NCBI GenBank assembly: GCA_973895155.1
Contig: OZ316893.1
Location: forward strand, 26,536,001 to 26,600,000
From: Marsupella aquatica
Lineage: Eukaryota; Marchantiophyta
Direction: 5' to 3'
Length of the DNA stretch: 64,000 bases
Shown here: piece by piece, positions 1-11,032 of the stretch
How positions within the stretch are numbered: the first letter of the stretch is position 1
How the letters are laid out: every line of letters begins with the position of its first letter
Program-made: the position numbers and the translations under genes
Notes under the pieces: generated by a model
What the model was told of the DNA's origin: nothing
Databases searched by the model: none
What the model saw: the letters and a program-made list of their open reading frames with translations, nothing else

Positions 1-377
1 CAATCCAGCCGATGTACGTCGATTGGTATATAATCTACGAGTGACCAATGTCGCTTCTGAGAGCCACCTGTTAAAAAGTCAGGCCAGTGCAAGACGTTCC
101 CTCGTGCTCGACCTAGACAAATTAGGGACCCACAATTCTAAGCTTCTTCCGTCTTTCCTGGCAAGATTCATTTCTGGAATTCAGAGCTAGGTGAAGCGAA
201 GGCTGACACCTATCAGATAACAACAAAACTGGTTACCATATGACTTGAATTAACAGCCCGTGGGTTGAAAGGTTCTTCGTGGTTTAGCAGCAAAATTTGA
301 ACAAATCCAACACGACAATTTGCAGATAGGCTAAGGAGCACTAGGGGAATGAAAGTGGGTCGAGGAAGTTATCCCAC
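1..377 (-). other. Presumed intron 2 of PLGG1
   Basis: No reading frame resembling the missing LrgA/LrgB parts is visible, and the segment follows a good donor site on the minus strand. It is most simply the second intron. Confidence 0.5.
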
Positions 378-1491
378 CGAATATCAATGCGATCTTCGCA
401 GCTGCTGCAGTAGGGATGCCCTGGATTGCCAGGGGTACGACCACCAGAGATGGAACGTAAAACAAAGGTAGCCATCGCTGGATGAAACTAATGGCAGGCT
501 GGAAGAAATTGATCACTGACGAAGCCACCTCAGGTTTCACAGCATCCGCTAAAATCAAGAGAACGAAAATGCAGAACATCCCGAACAGGGCACTGGGAAA
601 TCGAATCCCCGCCGCTACAAACCGCTCCTTGAGAAATTTGTCTAGAGCCAGAAATGCACCAAGTGACACTCCCACGTGAAGGGTCTCTGCAGCCTGCAGA
701 AGAGCGGAGTCTAAAGAACTCAAAAGGGGAAGGAAGGAGGGGAGTGTCAGAACATGTCACAATATGTTCTCCTCGCGCAATAAATCAACAACGATCATGC
801 TGAGATACAATGTGCGCTGAGTTTCATGATTGCCCTCATGTTTGGAAATTACAATAATGCCCCTACAATCCTGCTAAAATGTTTTTCCTCGCAAATTTTA
901 TGCATGCTTACTCTGGAAGTGTGACTCTGGGTTTAACATGCAGTTCGAAGTGAGGGGGAGGGCAAGTTGGTAATTCTGAACAATGTGGGGCATTTTGGTA
1001 CATTCAAAGGAGTAACGTGGGATATAATTGCTTCGAGTTAGAACAGTGAAGAAAGATAGTAGGTTGGGCTCCACCTTCTGAAGGATGGGATTCTCATTTC
1101 CAGAGGAGGTCGAGTTCGCTTCGGCCGAAAGAATTTTCCACCTCCGTGCCCCGCTCCCTCCTCCGTTACCTCGCCCTGCACTCACATTGTCCCAGACAGT
1201 TGCACTGCCAAACCCGAATTTCTTCTCTACAGCTAGGCTGCTTCCTACACCTTGATCTCTTCGCTGCAATGAGCTGTTCTCCCAATTAAGGACTGCCCTT
1301 GAGTGAAGGACGGCTGCTTTCCCTCTGGATGAATCACCATCAGATGATATCTCTGATCCTCCCCTTCTCAACTGCATCCTGCCAGGCCCACCAGGAAGTA
1401 GACGAGCCACTCTATTCGACTGCTTCGCCAGCCCCGTTGCATGCCCCAAACCTCTCATCGTTCCTCGTGAAATCGCTGCTGCTGCCTCCAT
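378..1491 (-). CDS. PLGG1: Plastidial glycolate/glycerate translocator, 5' part (exons 1-2, gene continues off left edge)
   Basis: Exon 2 (693 down to 378) encodes an LrgA-type membrane domain with the stretches KFPS-like RFPSALFGMFCIF and FIQRWLPLFYVPSLVVVPLA, which match plant PLGG1, the inner-envelope transporter exporting glycolate and importing glycerate during photorespiration. Exon 1 (1491 down to 1075) starts at ATG 1491 and is Ser/Arg/Gly-rich with few acidic residues early on, as expected of a chloroplast transit peptide. The donor AAG|GTGGAG at 1075/1074 and acceptor CTGCAG|GCT at 694/693 are both phase 0 and give a clean join; the exon 2 donor is at 378/377 (GTGGGA). The LrgB half must lie left of position 1; I found no further exon in 1-377, which reads as intron. 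The family call is strong; exact splice sites are inferred. Confidence 0.86.
694..1074 (-). other. Intron 1 of PLGG1
   Basis: The segment lies between a GTGGAG donor and a CTCTTCTGCAG acceptor preceded by a pyrimidine-rich tract. Both neighbouring exons end on codon boundaries. Confidence 0.7.
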
Positions 1492-3270
1492 TTCCGTGCC
1501 TGGTCAAGCAGCAAACCGAATCAGTATCGTCGAAAAGAATTGGAAAACCAATTTCTACGATACAGTACGCACGGCCCGAAAGATAACTTCCATGTAGGAA
1601 AAATCCCTCGACTCCAACAGATGACAACGCCATACATTCTAGATCAAGCATTGTTTTCAAAAAAACCACAGAAAAGCTTCTCTTAATTAAATGACCATTC
1701 TACAACGGTAGATGCGGACACCGAAAACCCACCTGAACTGGAAGAAATGGCCGAATGGCACCGGACAGTCCTCAAATCTCTCAAACAGCACTGGCTATGG
1801 CCTCCGATCGAGATCCACACCTGGGTTGCAGCACCGATGTTCATAGCTGAAACCGCGACCATCTCCAACAGCAACAACAACAGCTCCAACGAAATGATAA
1901 CAGAGTCGAAACCCCTGACCTGCTCTGCTCTGCTCTGCTCTGCTCTGCTCTTCTTGGCCAGAATGCAAAGCCTCCAATTCTCTTGCTACTTCTGTACGCT
2001 ACACCTCTGCAATTCTTACTGAATTTCCTCTCGTGCAGCTAAGATCTTCTTCGGTGAACCTCAGCCATACTCACTGATTTCGTCTCGTGCCGCTAAGATC
2101 CTCTTCGAGCAGCGATTGTTCCGAGGCTCCATTGCTGCTGCTGCTCCACGATTACTGTAGCGTGAATGAAGGCGAATGGATAGAATGATCAATTTGTGCA
2201 CAAATTAGATGGATGGAATTGAATCGAGACGACTTTTTGGGTCCCACGCAATCATTTCTTCTTCGTCATGTTGGAAAAGGAGCCTACAGTAGTAACGACT
2301 TTACTCCTTCCTGAGACATATATTCTTTTGTCATAATAACTTCTAATTTTTAGGTACTTTGCTACTAAAGAGTTACAAATGACAATACTCACGATCAATT
2401 CACAAATATGTCATATTTTCATATGGATGACAGGTTCACCAAGGTAGCCATACACAATAAATCATGACGTATTTGTAAATCTGGGACACATTTATAAATA
2501 CAATACAAACACTGATAGTGTTGCAAATTATTACATCTTTCCTGATGTAGTTTAAAGTCATTTGTCATACAATTCATGACTTAATGTCTCTGGTGAAACT
2601 GGTGAGTAAAGGCCCACAGAAAAAGCAATTTTGAGCACTCAAAGTGTGATGAGTTAAGCCTGGAAATGAGTTAAGCCCCTAAATAAGTAAGTGTGAAAAC
2701 TTTGCTCATAGTTGTTAACTCACAAAAACTCACTCAGGCAGGGTTTACCAGGTAAACCCTTTATATATGCTTTTGGCCAGGAACAAGGGGATGGAAATAC
2801 TGTCTGTGCGATGTGAGGCCCGCCACATTCAGCAGCATCAGCATCTACTCCACCATTGCCAAGCTTACCCCTTCCCCATGAATTGTTGTGATACAGCTTT
2901 CCTAATACAGACAACTAGGAAATAGAAAATCAAGCAAAGCAGTCATCGCCGACAGTATGGACCATCCCGGTTACTAATTCTCTGCATATCACAATCCCAA
3001 TCGTTGCCTATTGTCACTAACCTTTCTTCTTTCAGATCCTACTCTCTTTCGAATGTGCATGACACCTCCATTGCATTGCGCAAATTTGGACACAAGAACT
3101 ATGAGTGACCTGGGGTAAAGCCACTCGCCACTCTTGGAATCATTTGTGCGATCTCAACCCTTAATACTCAGAAGTTGATCTTGGGTTTGAATCTTAACTT
3201 AGTTACCCTGAACCCGAGTCAAAATGACTGACAACTCATCCGCCCCGTCCAGACACTTTATGGGAAACTC
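1492..3270. other. Spacer upstream of PLGG1
   Basis: This should contain the PLGG1 5' leader and promoter. No gene is recognised on either strand. A short CTGCT-type microsatellite sits near 1919-1950, and a phrase like CTCGTGC-GCTAAGATC occurs twice near 2031 and 2083. The rest is AT-rich, unremarkable sequence. Confidence 0.5.
1919..1951. repeat. CTGCT pentanucleotide microsatellite
   Basis: About six tandem copies of a TGCTC/CTGCT unit are visible between flanking unique sequence, about 430 bp upstream of the PLGG1 start codon. Confidence 0.85.
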
Positions 3271-3274
3271 TACT

Positions 3275-3655
3275 ATGTGATATTTATCTGTCTTCTGATT
3301 TCCTAGATTTAAGGACAACTGCTTGATTTGGTTGTTATGATAAACCTCAGTCTCAGCAAGTACATTCTGCAGTTATCCTCTCTTGCAGCTAAGTTAGGTC
3401 TCTTTTCCTTCCGTGAGAAATGCCTTTAATTTGATATAACATTTGTGACCTAGTATATGATATTTATGTGAATGGTCCTATTTTCCTGGATTCTGAAGGA
3501 AAACTGCTAGATTTAGTGACTAGGATAAACCTCAGCCCTCACCTCAGCCTCAGCAAACACATTTCCAGTTACAACTAGTGAAGCTAAGGTCCTCTTTCCT
3601 TCCCACACAAAAACAATTTGTCATGAAATTTGAGACCTAGTAAGCAATATTTACA
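3275..3655. repeat. Diverged tandem duplication, period about 180 bp
   Basis: The word series GATATTTAT, GATTTCCTAGATTTAAGGA, GATAAACCTCAG, AGCTAAG..CTCTTT..CCTTCC recurs in the same order starting near 3281 and near 3457, and begins a third time near 3641. The copies differ by many substitutions and small indels, so the duplication is old. No coding capacity is apparent. Confidence 0.7.
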
Positions 3656-4298
3656 ATTAGATTTGGTTTTTCATTGGAAATATTTGGATATAGTCCATCC
3701 CTTTAACATGAACCCACCATTGATATCATAAAAACAAGCAATCGTCAAGGCAAGGTCATTTAGAGCATGTGAACTCCACCAAAAATTGAGTCATCTGATT
3801 TCAATCTACGGTAGGGTGATGGCTCACTCACACTGCTTTATGCACGATTCGACAATCCTTGAAATTGTGCAAGATTTGGACTTAACGTGCAGTCCAACAG
3901 TGACTCGGGTCCAACAGTCCAACAGTCCAACAAGATGCCATGGGGACTCCACCAGACCCATGTGACTGCCCACCGACATTGGTTATTGTGGGAGCCTCTT
4001 GACACAGTAGGCCATGCACAATACATTCTAGTTGAGCGAGCATTTCACAATAGGTATGCGCAGTAGATTTAAGCCAAGACTTTGGAGAAGGGTGGAGGAG
4101 CAAGAGTTCAACATGGAATGTGAAAGGCCTCTGGGAGGGATCATTGAACACAAGAGGGAGAGTAGACAGCACCAGTTTTTAATAAGATAGTGAAAGGAGG
4201 AAAACACTATCCAAATAGCAGTGCTATGATCAGCGGGGTGTTTGTTGTGTGCCATAAAGAAGGTGTTGCATAATGGATGGCAAGTTGATTGGATTGTG
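3656..4298. other. Spacer, nothing recognised
   Basis: A short run of the octamer GTCCAACA repeats about three times near 3909-3932. Open frames here are short, lack family resemblance and have no splice context, so I annotate no gene. Confidence 0.4.
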
Positions 4299-4700
4299 TT
4301 AAGGATTGCTCTTAGTCTTGTGACTCATAGGTTACAGCGTTTAGGCTAACCACAGTTAGGTACTTAGCTGAGGTTAGGTTAGTCGTGTATGACCTTGCAT
4401 ATACCATGGCTAGTGTAAGACGCTGGTACGTGGTGTTTGCTCATTGTAACGAAGCAACTTGAGGAAGAGAGAGAGCTTGTGTGTTTGACTACTCTCAAGT
4501 AAAGTTTGAGTGTTCATGTGGACATAGCCTTGAAGAAGAGATGAACCACGTATGGATTGTGTCGACTACGTGAGCATAGTATGAGTCATGATTGTATCGT
4601 CATGAAGGAAGACGTCATACTTCAACAGGTTGCACTTTGTGTCATTAAGTGACTGAAGAGTTGGCGACCTCCAACGTACCAGTAGCTTACGGTATGTATC
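4299..4700. repeat. LTR-like repeat fragment related to 36050-36330
   Basis: Ordered matches to the region 36050-36330 include GTTAAGGATT..CTCTTAG, TTAGGCTAACC, AGGTTAGGTTAGTC, GGTGTTTGCT, CATTGTAACGAAGC..TTGAG and GGACATAGCCT..GATGAAC. The two are clearly diverged members of one repeat family. No ORF is associated here. Termini cannot be placed on this copy. Confidence 0.5.
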
Positions 4701-5281
4701 AATCTTTGTTTTAACACAACTTCTTCTCGCGGCCTGCTATGGTGCAATTGTCGGAATTCCGGAATTTAGCAGGACCTGAGAGGCGCCCTTTGTATTTCTA
4801 TGGCAACTGGAGTACTTTCAATTGTCATAAATAGTCCTAAACATTGTCGTAGATCTTGGTTTCCTTCCAATGTTCCATGACAGCCCACAATCGGGGCTTG
4901 ACATGAGGAGACTAGCGCCCACTCACGCAGACTCTACTACAAAGTTTTCACACAATCAAAATTAATTTCACTCTGAAATCTGGCATGCTAGTGTGTGCTT
5001 CAATACCAATTTGCGTAGTAGGCAGGCTGTCAGCCCTAGACTACAGTAAGTAATGTTCAACTTGACACAAACACCAAATTGGCCTTCTCATTTTGGTTGC
5101 AAGCAAAAGTGGTTTACACATCAATTAATCTGAATGGAATATTTTGCTCAGGAGTTTAAGGACATTCTTTTGGATTGTAGGAAAGAAAGACAGCTTGCTC
5201 TAGACCAAGATCCAGCTAGCTACAGTAGCTCTTGACTTACATTTTAAGGAGACTCATTTTGAAGTCTAGGGTCAACCCTCC
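4701..5281. other. Spacer left of the large retroelement
   Basis: No gene is seen. The last bases before the retroelement, 5282-5286 (AAGAT), match the five bases immediately right of it (25317-25321) and are the candidate target-site duplication. Confidence 0.5.
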
Positions 5282-5288
5282 AAGATGT

Positions 5289-5751
5289 TGTGCGCATACA
5301 CATCGCTACACAACATACATCGCTTGTCACACATATCCAAGCATAGTCACAATCTAACGACACAAACCTCAGAGAATGATCTACAAATGGAACCCATGTC
5401 CATACATGCCCAAAACCCACAATAATCTTCTTCAATAGTGCAAATCGAACAACGATCGGTGCTAATCCAACAACGATCCCATCCGACGCGATCACACATG
5501 TATGTCAAGCCCAACGCACCTTGTGCTTCAAGGAATCCACGTTACATGCACACAACTTGGTCAGCCACACCATAGCCACCAAGCTCATGCTCAAAGGCTC
5601 AACATTGAAAGATGAGGCCTTTGAGCCAACACAAGGGGATAACTATCCCTCACACCAACTCAAACTAAACACAGTGCTCATGTAGCACACATACAAACCT
5701 CTATACCTAGATAGTACGATATACTTTACTACCACTCTAAATGGTGTGACA
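5289..5751 (-). repeat. 3' LTR of the outer retroelement
   Basis: On the minus strand it begins TGTCACACC and ends GCGCACA, so it has TG..CA ends. Positions 5423-5751 are nearly identical to 24987-25316: I see two substitutions and one single-base indel. The remaining part, 5289-5411, is nearly identical to the internal segment 5758-5878 immediately next to the LTR, giving an unusual A-B-A' arrangement. Confidence 0.7.
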
Positions 5752-5757
5752 GCTGTC

Positions 5758-5878
5758 GTGCGCATACACATCGCTATACAACATACATCGCTTGTCACAC
5801 ATATCCAAGCATAGTCACAATCTAACGACACAAACCTAAGAGAATGATCTACAAATGGAACCCATGTCCATACATAAT
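5758..5878 (-). repeat. Internal copy of the distal LTR segment
   Basis: This is about 121 bp and nearly identical to 5291-5411 (for example the shared run CATACACATCGCT and the end CCATGTCCATACAT). It lies between the integrase C-terminal coding remnant and the 3' LTR. It may be a duplication created by reverse-transcription template switching. Confidence 0.75.
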
Positions 5879-5884
5879 CGCCAG

Positions 5885-6519
5885 GATGGATCTTTCAATG
5901 TAATCTTCTAATCCTCGTGCGATAACCTCCTCCACGAATAGTAGCATACCGCAAAGTATCACGATGTTGGGCAATAGCAAGGTTGTCAAAGGCCATGGGC
6001 ATGACTCTCTCAAAAACTCGTGCCCTCTTTGAACAAACCTTGACCCAAACATCTGGATCATCCAAATGTAATCGCAGTATTAAAGTATCATTGGAATATA
6101 CGAGGAATTTTCCGGTTATGCCATTAACTATTTTCCGGCAGACTTGTGGCCGATATGTTGGTCGTGCGGGTCTCGCCGCTTATTTAGCTAATTATAAAGC
6201 CAATGATGAATAGGGAAAATTCATAAGATCAAATTGTTATCGGCTGTCGACACCTCATTTTCATATTTAGGCTATTGATTACGAATAATTACCTTATGAA
6301 TGTGATACTGGATGGGCAGAGGTACGAGTACAACAGTTGCAGCATCACGACGAATAGCCGCTAGCAAATCTGGTTTCTACCATAGAGCAAGAAATACGAT
6401 GAAAAGGATGCAAGTGATGCTTGTCGACTAAAACGGTAGCCCATAGCTAACCAAGGTAGTTGGAGATCCCAGTCTCCCAAATGACCAACCTGCAAGCCAT
6501 ACTTACGCAATCCTCTCTT
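5885..6519 (-). pseudogene. Integrase C-terminal remnant of the outer element
   Basis: The minus-strand frame resumes beyond the 4.5 kb insertion with VKRGLRKYGLQ..DWDLQLPWLAMGYR, then a one-base frame loss near 6380, then RRDAATVV. After an interval of about 235 bp it continues with LDDPDVW, RARVFERVMPMA and NLAIAQHRDTLRYATIRGG, typical of the integrase tail of plant gypsy elements. It ends near a 12 bp in-frame insert containing TGA. It is broken and cannot give a functional product. Confidence 0.82.
6083..6318. mobile_element. Possible small insertion (about 235 bp) inside the integrase remnant
   Basis: This stretch separates two pieces of integrase coding sequence and does not itself read as integrase. 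Its ends carry weak inverted similarity (AGTATCA near each end). It could be a small MITE; boundaries are approximate. Confidence 0.35.
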
Positions 6520-6529
6520 CACAGTTTGT

Positions 6530-7686
6530 CACTTGCCTATCCAACGATTAATACGTGCAAACCGTACTTTTCCTTGCTTAAACTGTTGGTATCGTATTAC
6601 GGGGTCGTGGAGGGACGCTATTTGGAGGATTTCCACACCTAAGGATGAGTATGTTTGATTCCGCTCCCGGAAGTGTACTTTTTGATCAAGTCTACCGACT
6701 GGTCTCTCCGTTTTTGATCAAGTCCAAGGGACTGGTCCTACCATCTACAACTCATGCCCGCCGGGTGAGTGCTGTCACCACCCCCCTCCTCTCTTGGGCA
6801 AGCATACCAACATTTACAATAAGATTTGAACACTAGTGACAAGGGCAAATGTTTCCACAACGACACCAACCACACGCACTAGGGGAGGAAAACAAACAAC
6901 ACAAGCAATAACAAGTGACGCACAAAATATTGGAACCTCAAGCCAAATCCATATCTCTTGGTGTTTCTCGTAACACATGCAAGGACAACCCGGCCTCCTG
7001 CCGTCTGCCCAACTCCTGCCTCCCGGGGACAAGTGCTACGTTCTCCACCTCACTACTCTGGCTTGAACTTCTCCTAATCGGTGCGCTACTCACAAAAGCT
7101 ACTCCAAAGCATCCAAGTACTACGCTGAGTTCCCCCCTAACTACTTCGGGGCTCTCCCCCTAAATACCGAAAAAAACCACACCAAAACACCCCTCATGGG
7201 GTCACAACGATGGCGGCTACCCTAGAGGCGCTGCTAAAACCCTGCACTAAGAAATCCCTAAACTAAAAAGGCATGCGGCACACACATGCTGCTAAAACCC
7301 TAAACCCTAAACAAGGGGCCGACGGTGCCTTCGACGGCGCCCCAACTGTACACAATGAACCCTAAAATTGCAAGGCACCCCACAATGGCCGAAACTAGGT
7401 GCCCTATCAATTGTACTTTTGAGCTCACCCTTGGATAGCCCTTCTCCTCCTGATCCCGAATCACTCAGCCGCACTCACAACGGACATCGGACGCCTGAGT
7501 TATGGTCGTTTCCGTATCGCGAAAACACAATTTTGCTAGGCCATAACTTGCTCATCCTGGCTCCGTTTGAGGAGCGCCACCTCTTGTTGGAATCAGCTCC
7601 GCGAGCTCTTTCCAACAAGCCCGTGAGTGACCCCTCACAAAAAAGTTGGAAATCCAGAGGCCGTACAATCACATCCGTACGACTAT
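6530..7686. other. Downstream flank of the 617-residue ORF inside the 4.5 kb insertion
   Basis: No domain is recognised. The phrase TTTTTGATCAAGTC occurs twice near 6680-6725. A short AAACCCTAAACCCTAA telomere-like run lies near 7293-7311. Confidence 0.5.
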
Positions 7687-9540
7687 CTACTCCTCCTCTT
7701 CTTCACTCTCGGTGCCCCGGCTTGTGCCCTGTGAGTGGGCCTCCTCTTCATCACTCACGGGAGTGAGTGCCACCTCACTTTTCTTCTTCTTTACCGGGGT
7801 ACCCTTCGTGCTGCCGCTCCCTTGCTTCCTCAAAGTGGCCAAGGCCTGCCACGCCTTGATGTACCCCTCACCAATGGTGTCTTTCCATAGGGTAGCCTCT
7901 TCTCCGGACCGCAACTCCAACGGTAGAACTTGCCCTGTGGCCATGGGAGTCCCGGGGGTGACAGACCTGGGTGGCATCCCTGTACTGACCTGAGCCTCCC
8001 GTAATGATTTCCGTACCTCCCGGAGCTTCTTCTCCAAGCCCTTGCTCTTCTCCTGACTCTTCTTGGCTCCATCCAACAAGGGCCCATACTTCCCACTAAC
8101 CTCCTTCACCACCATCTTAATAGCCTGGGAGATCAAATCCGGAGAAAGTGTGGAGCTAGGTGTGCCGGGGCTCTTCCGTTTCCCCAGACTTAAGGCCTCA
8201 CTCCTCTTTGCTCGTGTCTCAAAGGCGGCCACCTGACTCCGTAGTGCTCCCACCTGGTTTCTCCACTCCACCACTTCTCCAGAATTCTGCTTCTCTTTGG
8301 CCAATGCTTGTCTCAATGCTCCCACCTCTTCTGCTTCCTTGGCCTTGGTGGACAAGGCTCCCTTCAAGTTGGAGATCTCTACGTGAGCTGCTTGGAGAAG
8401 CTTAACCTTCTCATGAATGGTCCCCTCCTTGGCCTTGATCACCTCCTTCAGAGACAGGGTACTCTGCTCTAACGTCTCTACTCTGGCTGTGGCGTGCTTG
8501 AGAGAATCTCTCAATGCGTGGACTGGCTTGAGTCCCTCATGGACTCCCTCTCTGAATTCCCGTAGCTCTGCCAGGTAAACATCCGGAATGTTGTAGACCA
8601 GGGGTTTTTTTGGATCTCCCACGAGTGATTCAAGCCACTCCAACGTGTAGTCCTCATCCTGGTTTTCTTCTCCTCTATCGTCATCCCCACCAGCCGATGA
8701 TGATTCCTCCGTGAGCTTCCCTAAAACGGTAGTGGCAATACTCCGGATCTCCGTGGTGAGAGATGATCCCGTGTCTTCCTGTCCCGGGGAACCAATCAAC
8801 CTTTCTGCCCTGGCCAATACAAATGACCCCATCAAATGTACAGCCCCACCTGGTTTCTCACTCCCGAGGTCAGCGGCCAACAGCTTCTTCAACCAGTAGT
8901 ACCACCATCCGTACACATGGGCTGGGTGGTTCTTGATGTCCATAGCTACCACAAAATGCTCTTCATTCACCACCCCGGATTGCATGTTGCCAAGGACCCG
9001 TTGATGAACCTTGGCCAGGAATCCCTTATACTCAACATCCTTGACAGCGGAAAGAGGGATGGCAGTGGTGGAGGTGGGATTAATCACCCAAGTGGCCACC
9101 ATCTTCAACGTGAGTTCTCCCCTAATGTGCCGAGGTGTGAATGAGAATTTCTGATTCTCCAGAAACAGCAGCCTAGCCAACTCCACATGGGGCACTACAC
9201 GTTTGAGACATTCAAAGTAGATTCCCTCCGTTCGTAACTCCATCCCGGCCTCAATGTCCCAGCTCTTCCCCGGGGGGATGGTAATCTCCACCTTCATGAA
9301 TTCTGTAACCCCGGTGGCTTGGAAAATATTCCGACAATCCTCCATCACCTTGGCGGAGGTCTTGGGATAAATTCGACAAAAAATCCTCCTACCCACTGGC
9401 GTGGAACCTGCTGCCAATCCCGTGCTCATCGTAGCTTCTCTCTCTTCTCTCTCCCTTGCAATCAAAGTCTCCACGTAGTCACGGTAAGCAGCCTTGTATC
9501 TCCGAATGCGTGCCACACTAAACTCCGGTTGATCTAGCAT
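7687..9540 (-). CDS. Uncharacterised 617-residue coiled-coil protein carried by the 4.5 kb insertion
   Basis: The intact ORF runs from ATG 9540 to TAG 7687. I do not recognise the family. The first 250 or so residues are globular-looking, with conserved-looking Trp-rich segments (PGKSWDIEAGMEL, HVYGWWYYWLKKLL). A Ser/Asp/Glu-rich linker follows, then a long predicted coiled coil at about residues 335-450 (heptad-like KEVIKAKEGTIHEKVKLLQ) and a second Lys-rich helix, ending in a very acidic tail (SEEEEE). There is no DDE, RT, protease or zinc-knuckle motif. Absence of any stop over 1.85 kb, next to a decayed host element, indicates a younger insertion. It could be a gag-like or DNA-binding protein of a non-autonomous element. 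Confidence 0.7.
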   Translation of the reverse strand: MLDQPEFSVARIRRYKAAYRDYVETLIAREREEREATMSTGLAAGSTPVGRRIFCRIYPKTSAKVMEDCRNIFQATGVTEFMKVEITIPPGKSWDIEAGMELRTEGIYFECLKRVVPHVELARLLFLENQKFSFTPRHIRGELTLKMVATWVINPTSTTAIPLSAVKDVEYKGFLAKVHQRVLGNMQSGVVNEEHFVVAMDIKNHPAHVYGWWYYWLKKLLAADLGSEKPGGAVHLMGSFVLARAERLIGSPGQEDTGSSLTTEIRSIATTVLGKLTEESSSAGGDDDRGEENQDEDYTLEWLESLVGDPKKPLVYNIPDVYLAELREFREGVHEGLKPVHALRDSLKHATARVETLEQSTLSLKEVIKAKEGTIHEKVKLLQAAHVEISNLKGALSTKAKEAEEVGALRQALAKEKQNSGEVVEWRNQVGALRSQVAAFETRAKRSEALSLGKRKSPGTPSSTLSPDLISQAIKMVVKEVSGKYGPLLDGAKKSQEKSKGLEKKLREVRKSLREAQVSTGMPPRSVTPGTPMATGQVLPLELRSGEEATLWKDTIGEGYIKAWQALATLRKQGSGSTKGTPVKKKKSEVALTPVSDEEEAHSQGTSRGTESEEEEE

Positions 9541-9905
9541 TCATGCATCCCAAAATCAAATCAATCACCAAATCCTGTCACCCGTAGCAATGTCAATTCC
9601 CTGGCCCGAAATAGCCCCCGTATCCCGATCAATCAATCACCTTCCTTAATTCCCTCAGAAGCCACTCCGTGCTGCTGCCGCTAATGCCCGGAAGAATCAT
9701 GCCAACAAGCCCCAACAATTGACCAAGAGAAAGAGCTTCCAAAATAATTGCAAAATGTGGAGAGAGCTTTCGGCAGAGCAAGAAGCCCCGCAAAGAGAAG
9801 GGAGGAAAAAAAAACGAAATACAAAGAAAAGGGGAGAAAACCCCTTTCTTCACCCTTCCCAACAATTCTTTGTCCCGGCTCCCCTCACGCCATACGCCCC
9901 AGCTC

Positions 9906-10770
9906 GCGGCCCTATGCAGGGCGCACACAGGCTGACACGCGGCTGCCGCTTCCCCGTTTCTCGCCCGCCGTGCCCAGTACCTGCCTCCCACTAGTCGGGG
10001 AGCATTTATTCCCCCCGTACCTCTCTGCCTTGGGCCTCCGCGCCCCCCCGGTTTCCTCCTACAGCCCCGCGCCCTCCTCCTGCTCGCGGGAGCCCTTTCC
10101 TGCCCCGGCTCGCCTCTTTACACGGCACGCGGCCCTATGCAGGGCGCACTAGTACCTCATTACTCCCGGCCTCAGCCTCCCGTCTATGTCTCCCGGCTGC
10201 CGTTTAGTCCCCCTCATGGGAGGGTACAGGGTGCCTCCCTTATCCCAGAGTGTTGCGCCCCTTTTTGGGGATTTAATTTTTTTTCCCGGCAACCTCTCTC
10301 ACAGCCACCCCCGCTCACGGGCTCACGGGAGGGTTTAATACCCCCCCCCTTTACTCCTCGGCTGCGGCCCGGCTGCCCTCGCCCTGGCTCGCGCTTGCTC
10401 AGCCTGGGGATTCCACGTGGCGGCCCTAGGGCTGCCCCTTATGGGCCCCCAAGTGCTCGCCCTCTGCCAGGCCACTTTAAGGGGTATTTAACCCCCCCTC
10501 CGCGACCTTCCTGCACCGGCCTCCCTACTTAGTACTCGCGGTGCCCCTTAAGGGGGAATTTTAATTTCTCCCCCACACCTCGGCGCCTCGCTTCCTTCAG
10601 CTCGCGGGGCTCCTTCAAACGGGGGATTTAATCCCCCCCTTCCTTCTCCTGAACGCGGCCCTATGCAGGGCTCGCGACAGCCTCCTCCTTGTCCAGCCCG
10701 GCTCCGGCTGCCCATAAAAAAAAACTTCCCCCTAATCACACTGCCGGGGTCACCTCTACTCAAAAACTTC
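9906..10770 (-). repeat. GC-rich leader with repeated hairpins and GCGGCCCTATGCAGGGC motif
   Basis: GCGGCCCTATGCAGGGC occurs at 9906, 10129 and 10655. Six G-run/A+T/C-run inverted repeats (type GGGGATTTAATCCCC) are at about 9996-10017, 10267-10287, 10328-10347, 10481-10495, 10552-10574 and 10621-10636. Forward frames are Pro/Arg/Ser-rich low-complexity and not convincing genes. The region sits upstream of the 617-residue ORF in its reading direction and is far more GC-rich than its neighbours. Confidence 0.75.
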
Positions 10771-11032
10771 CTTGCTCCCTGTCCTGTTTTATTTCTTCTT
10801 CCCACCAACCTTGCTATTGAGTTCTCTAAAAATGGCCATAAAATAATGGGGAGTCCCCCAAAGGCAGGGCCCTCCGCCCAACATAATTGCAGAACAATTA
10901 GGGGATAAAAATAAATACAGTTCTTCGGTCACAGGTGATAGAATTAACTTACAAAAAATTGAAAAAATGGTTATTTACAATGGTTATTTACACTGCGCAA
11001 CACTACGCGACCAAGTTATTCGTGATTTTGAG

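Noticed and set aside
9719-10532. Plus-strand open frames of 90-134 codons in the GC-rich stretch
   Set aside because: They are Pro/Arg/Ser low-complexity, overlap one another in different frames and reflect base composition.
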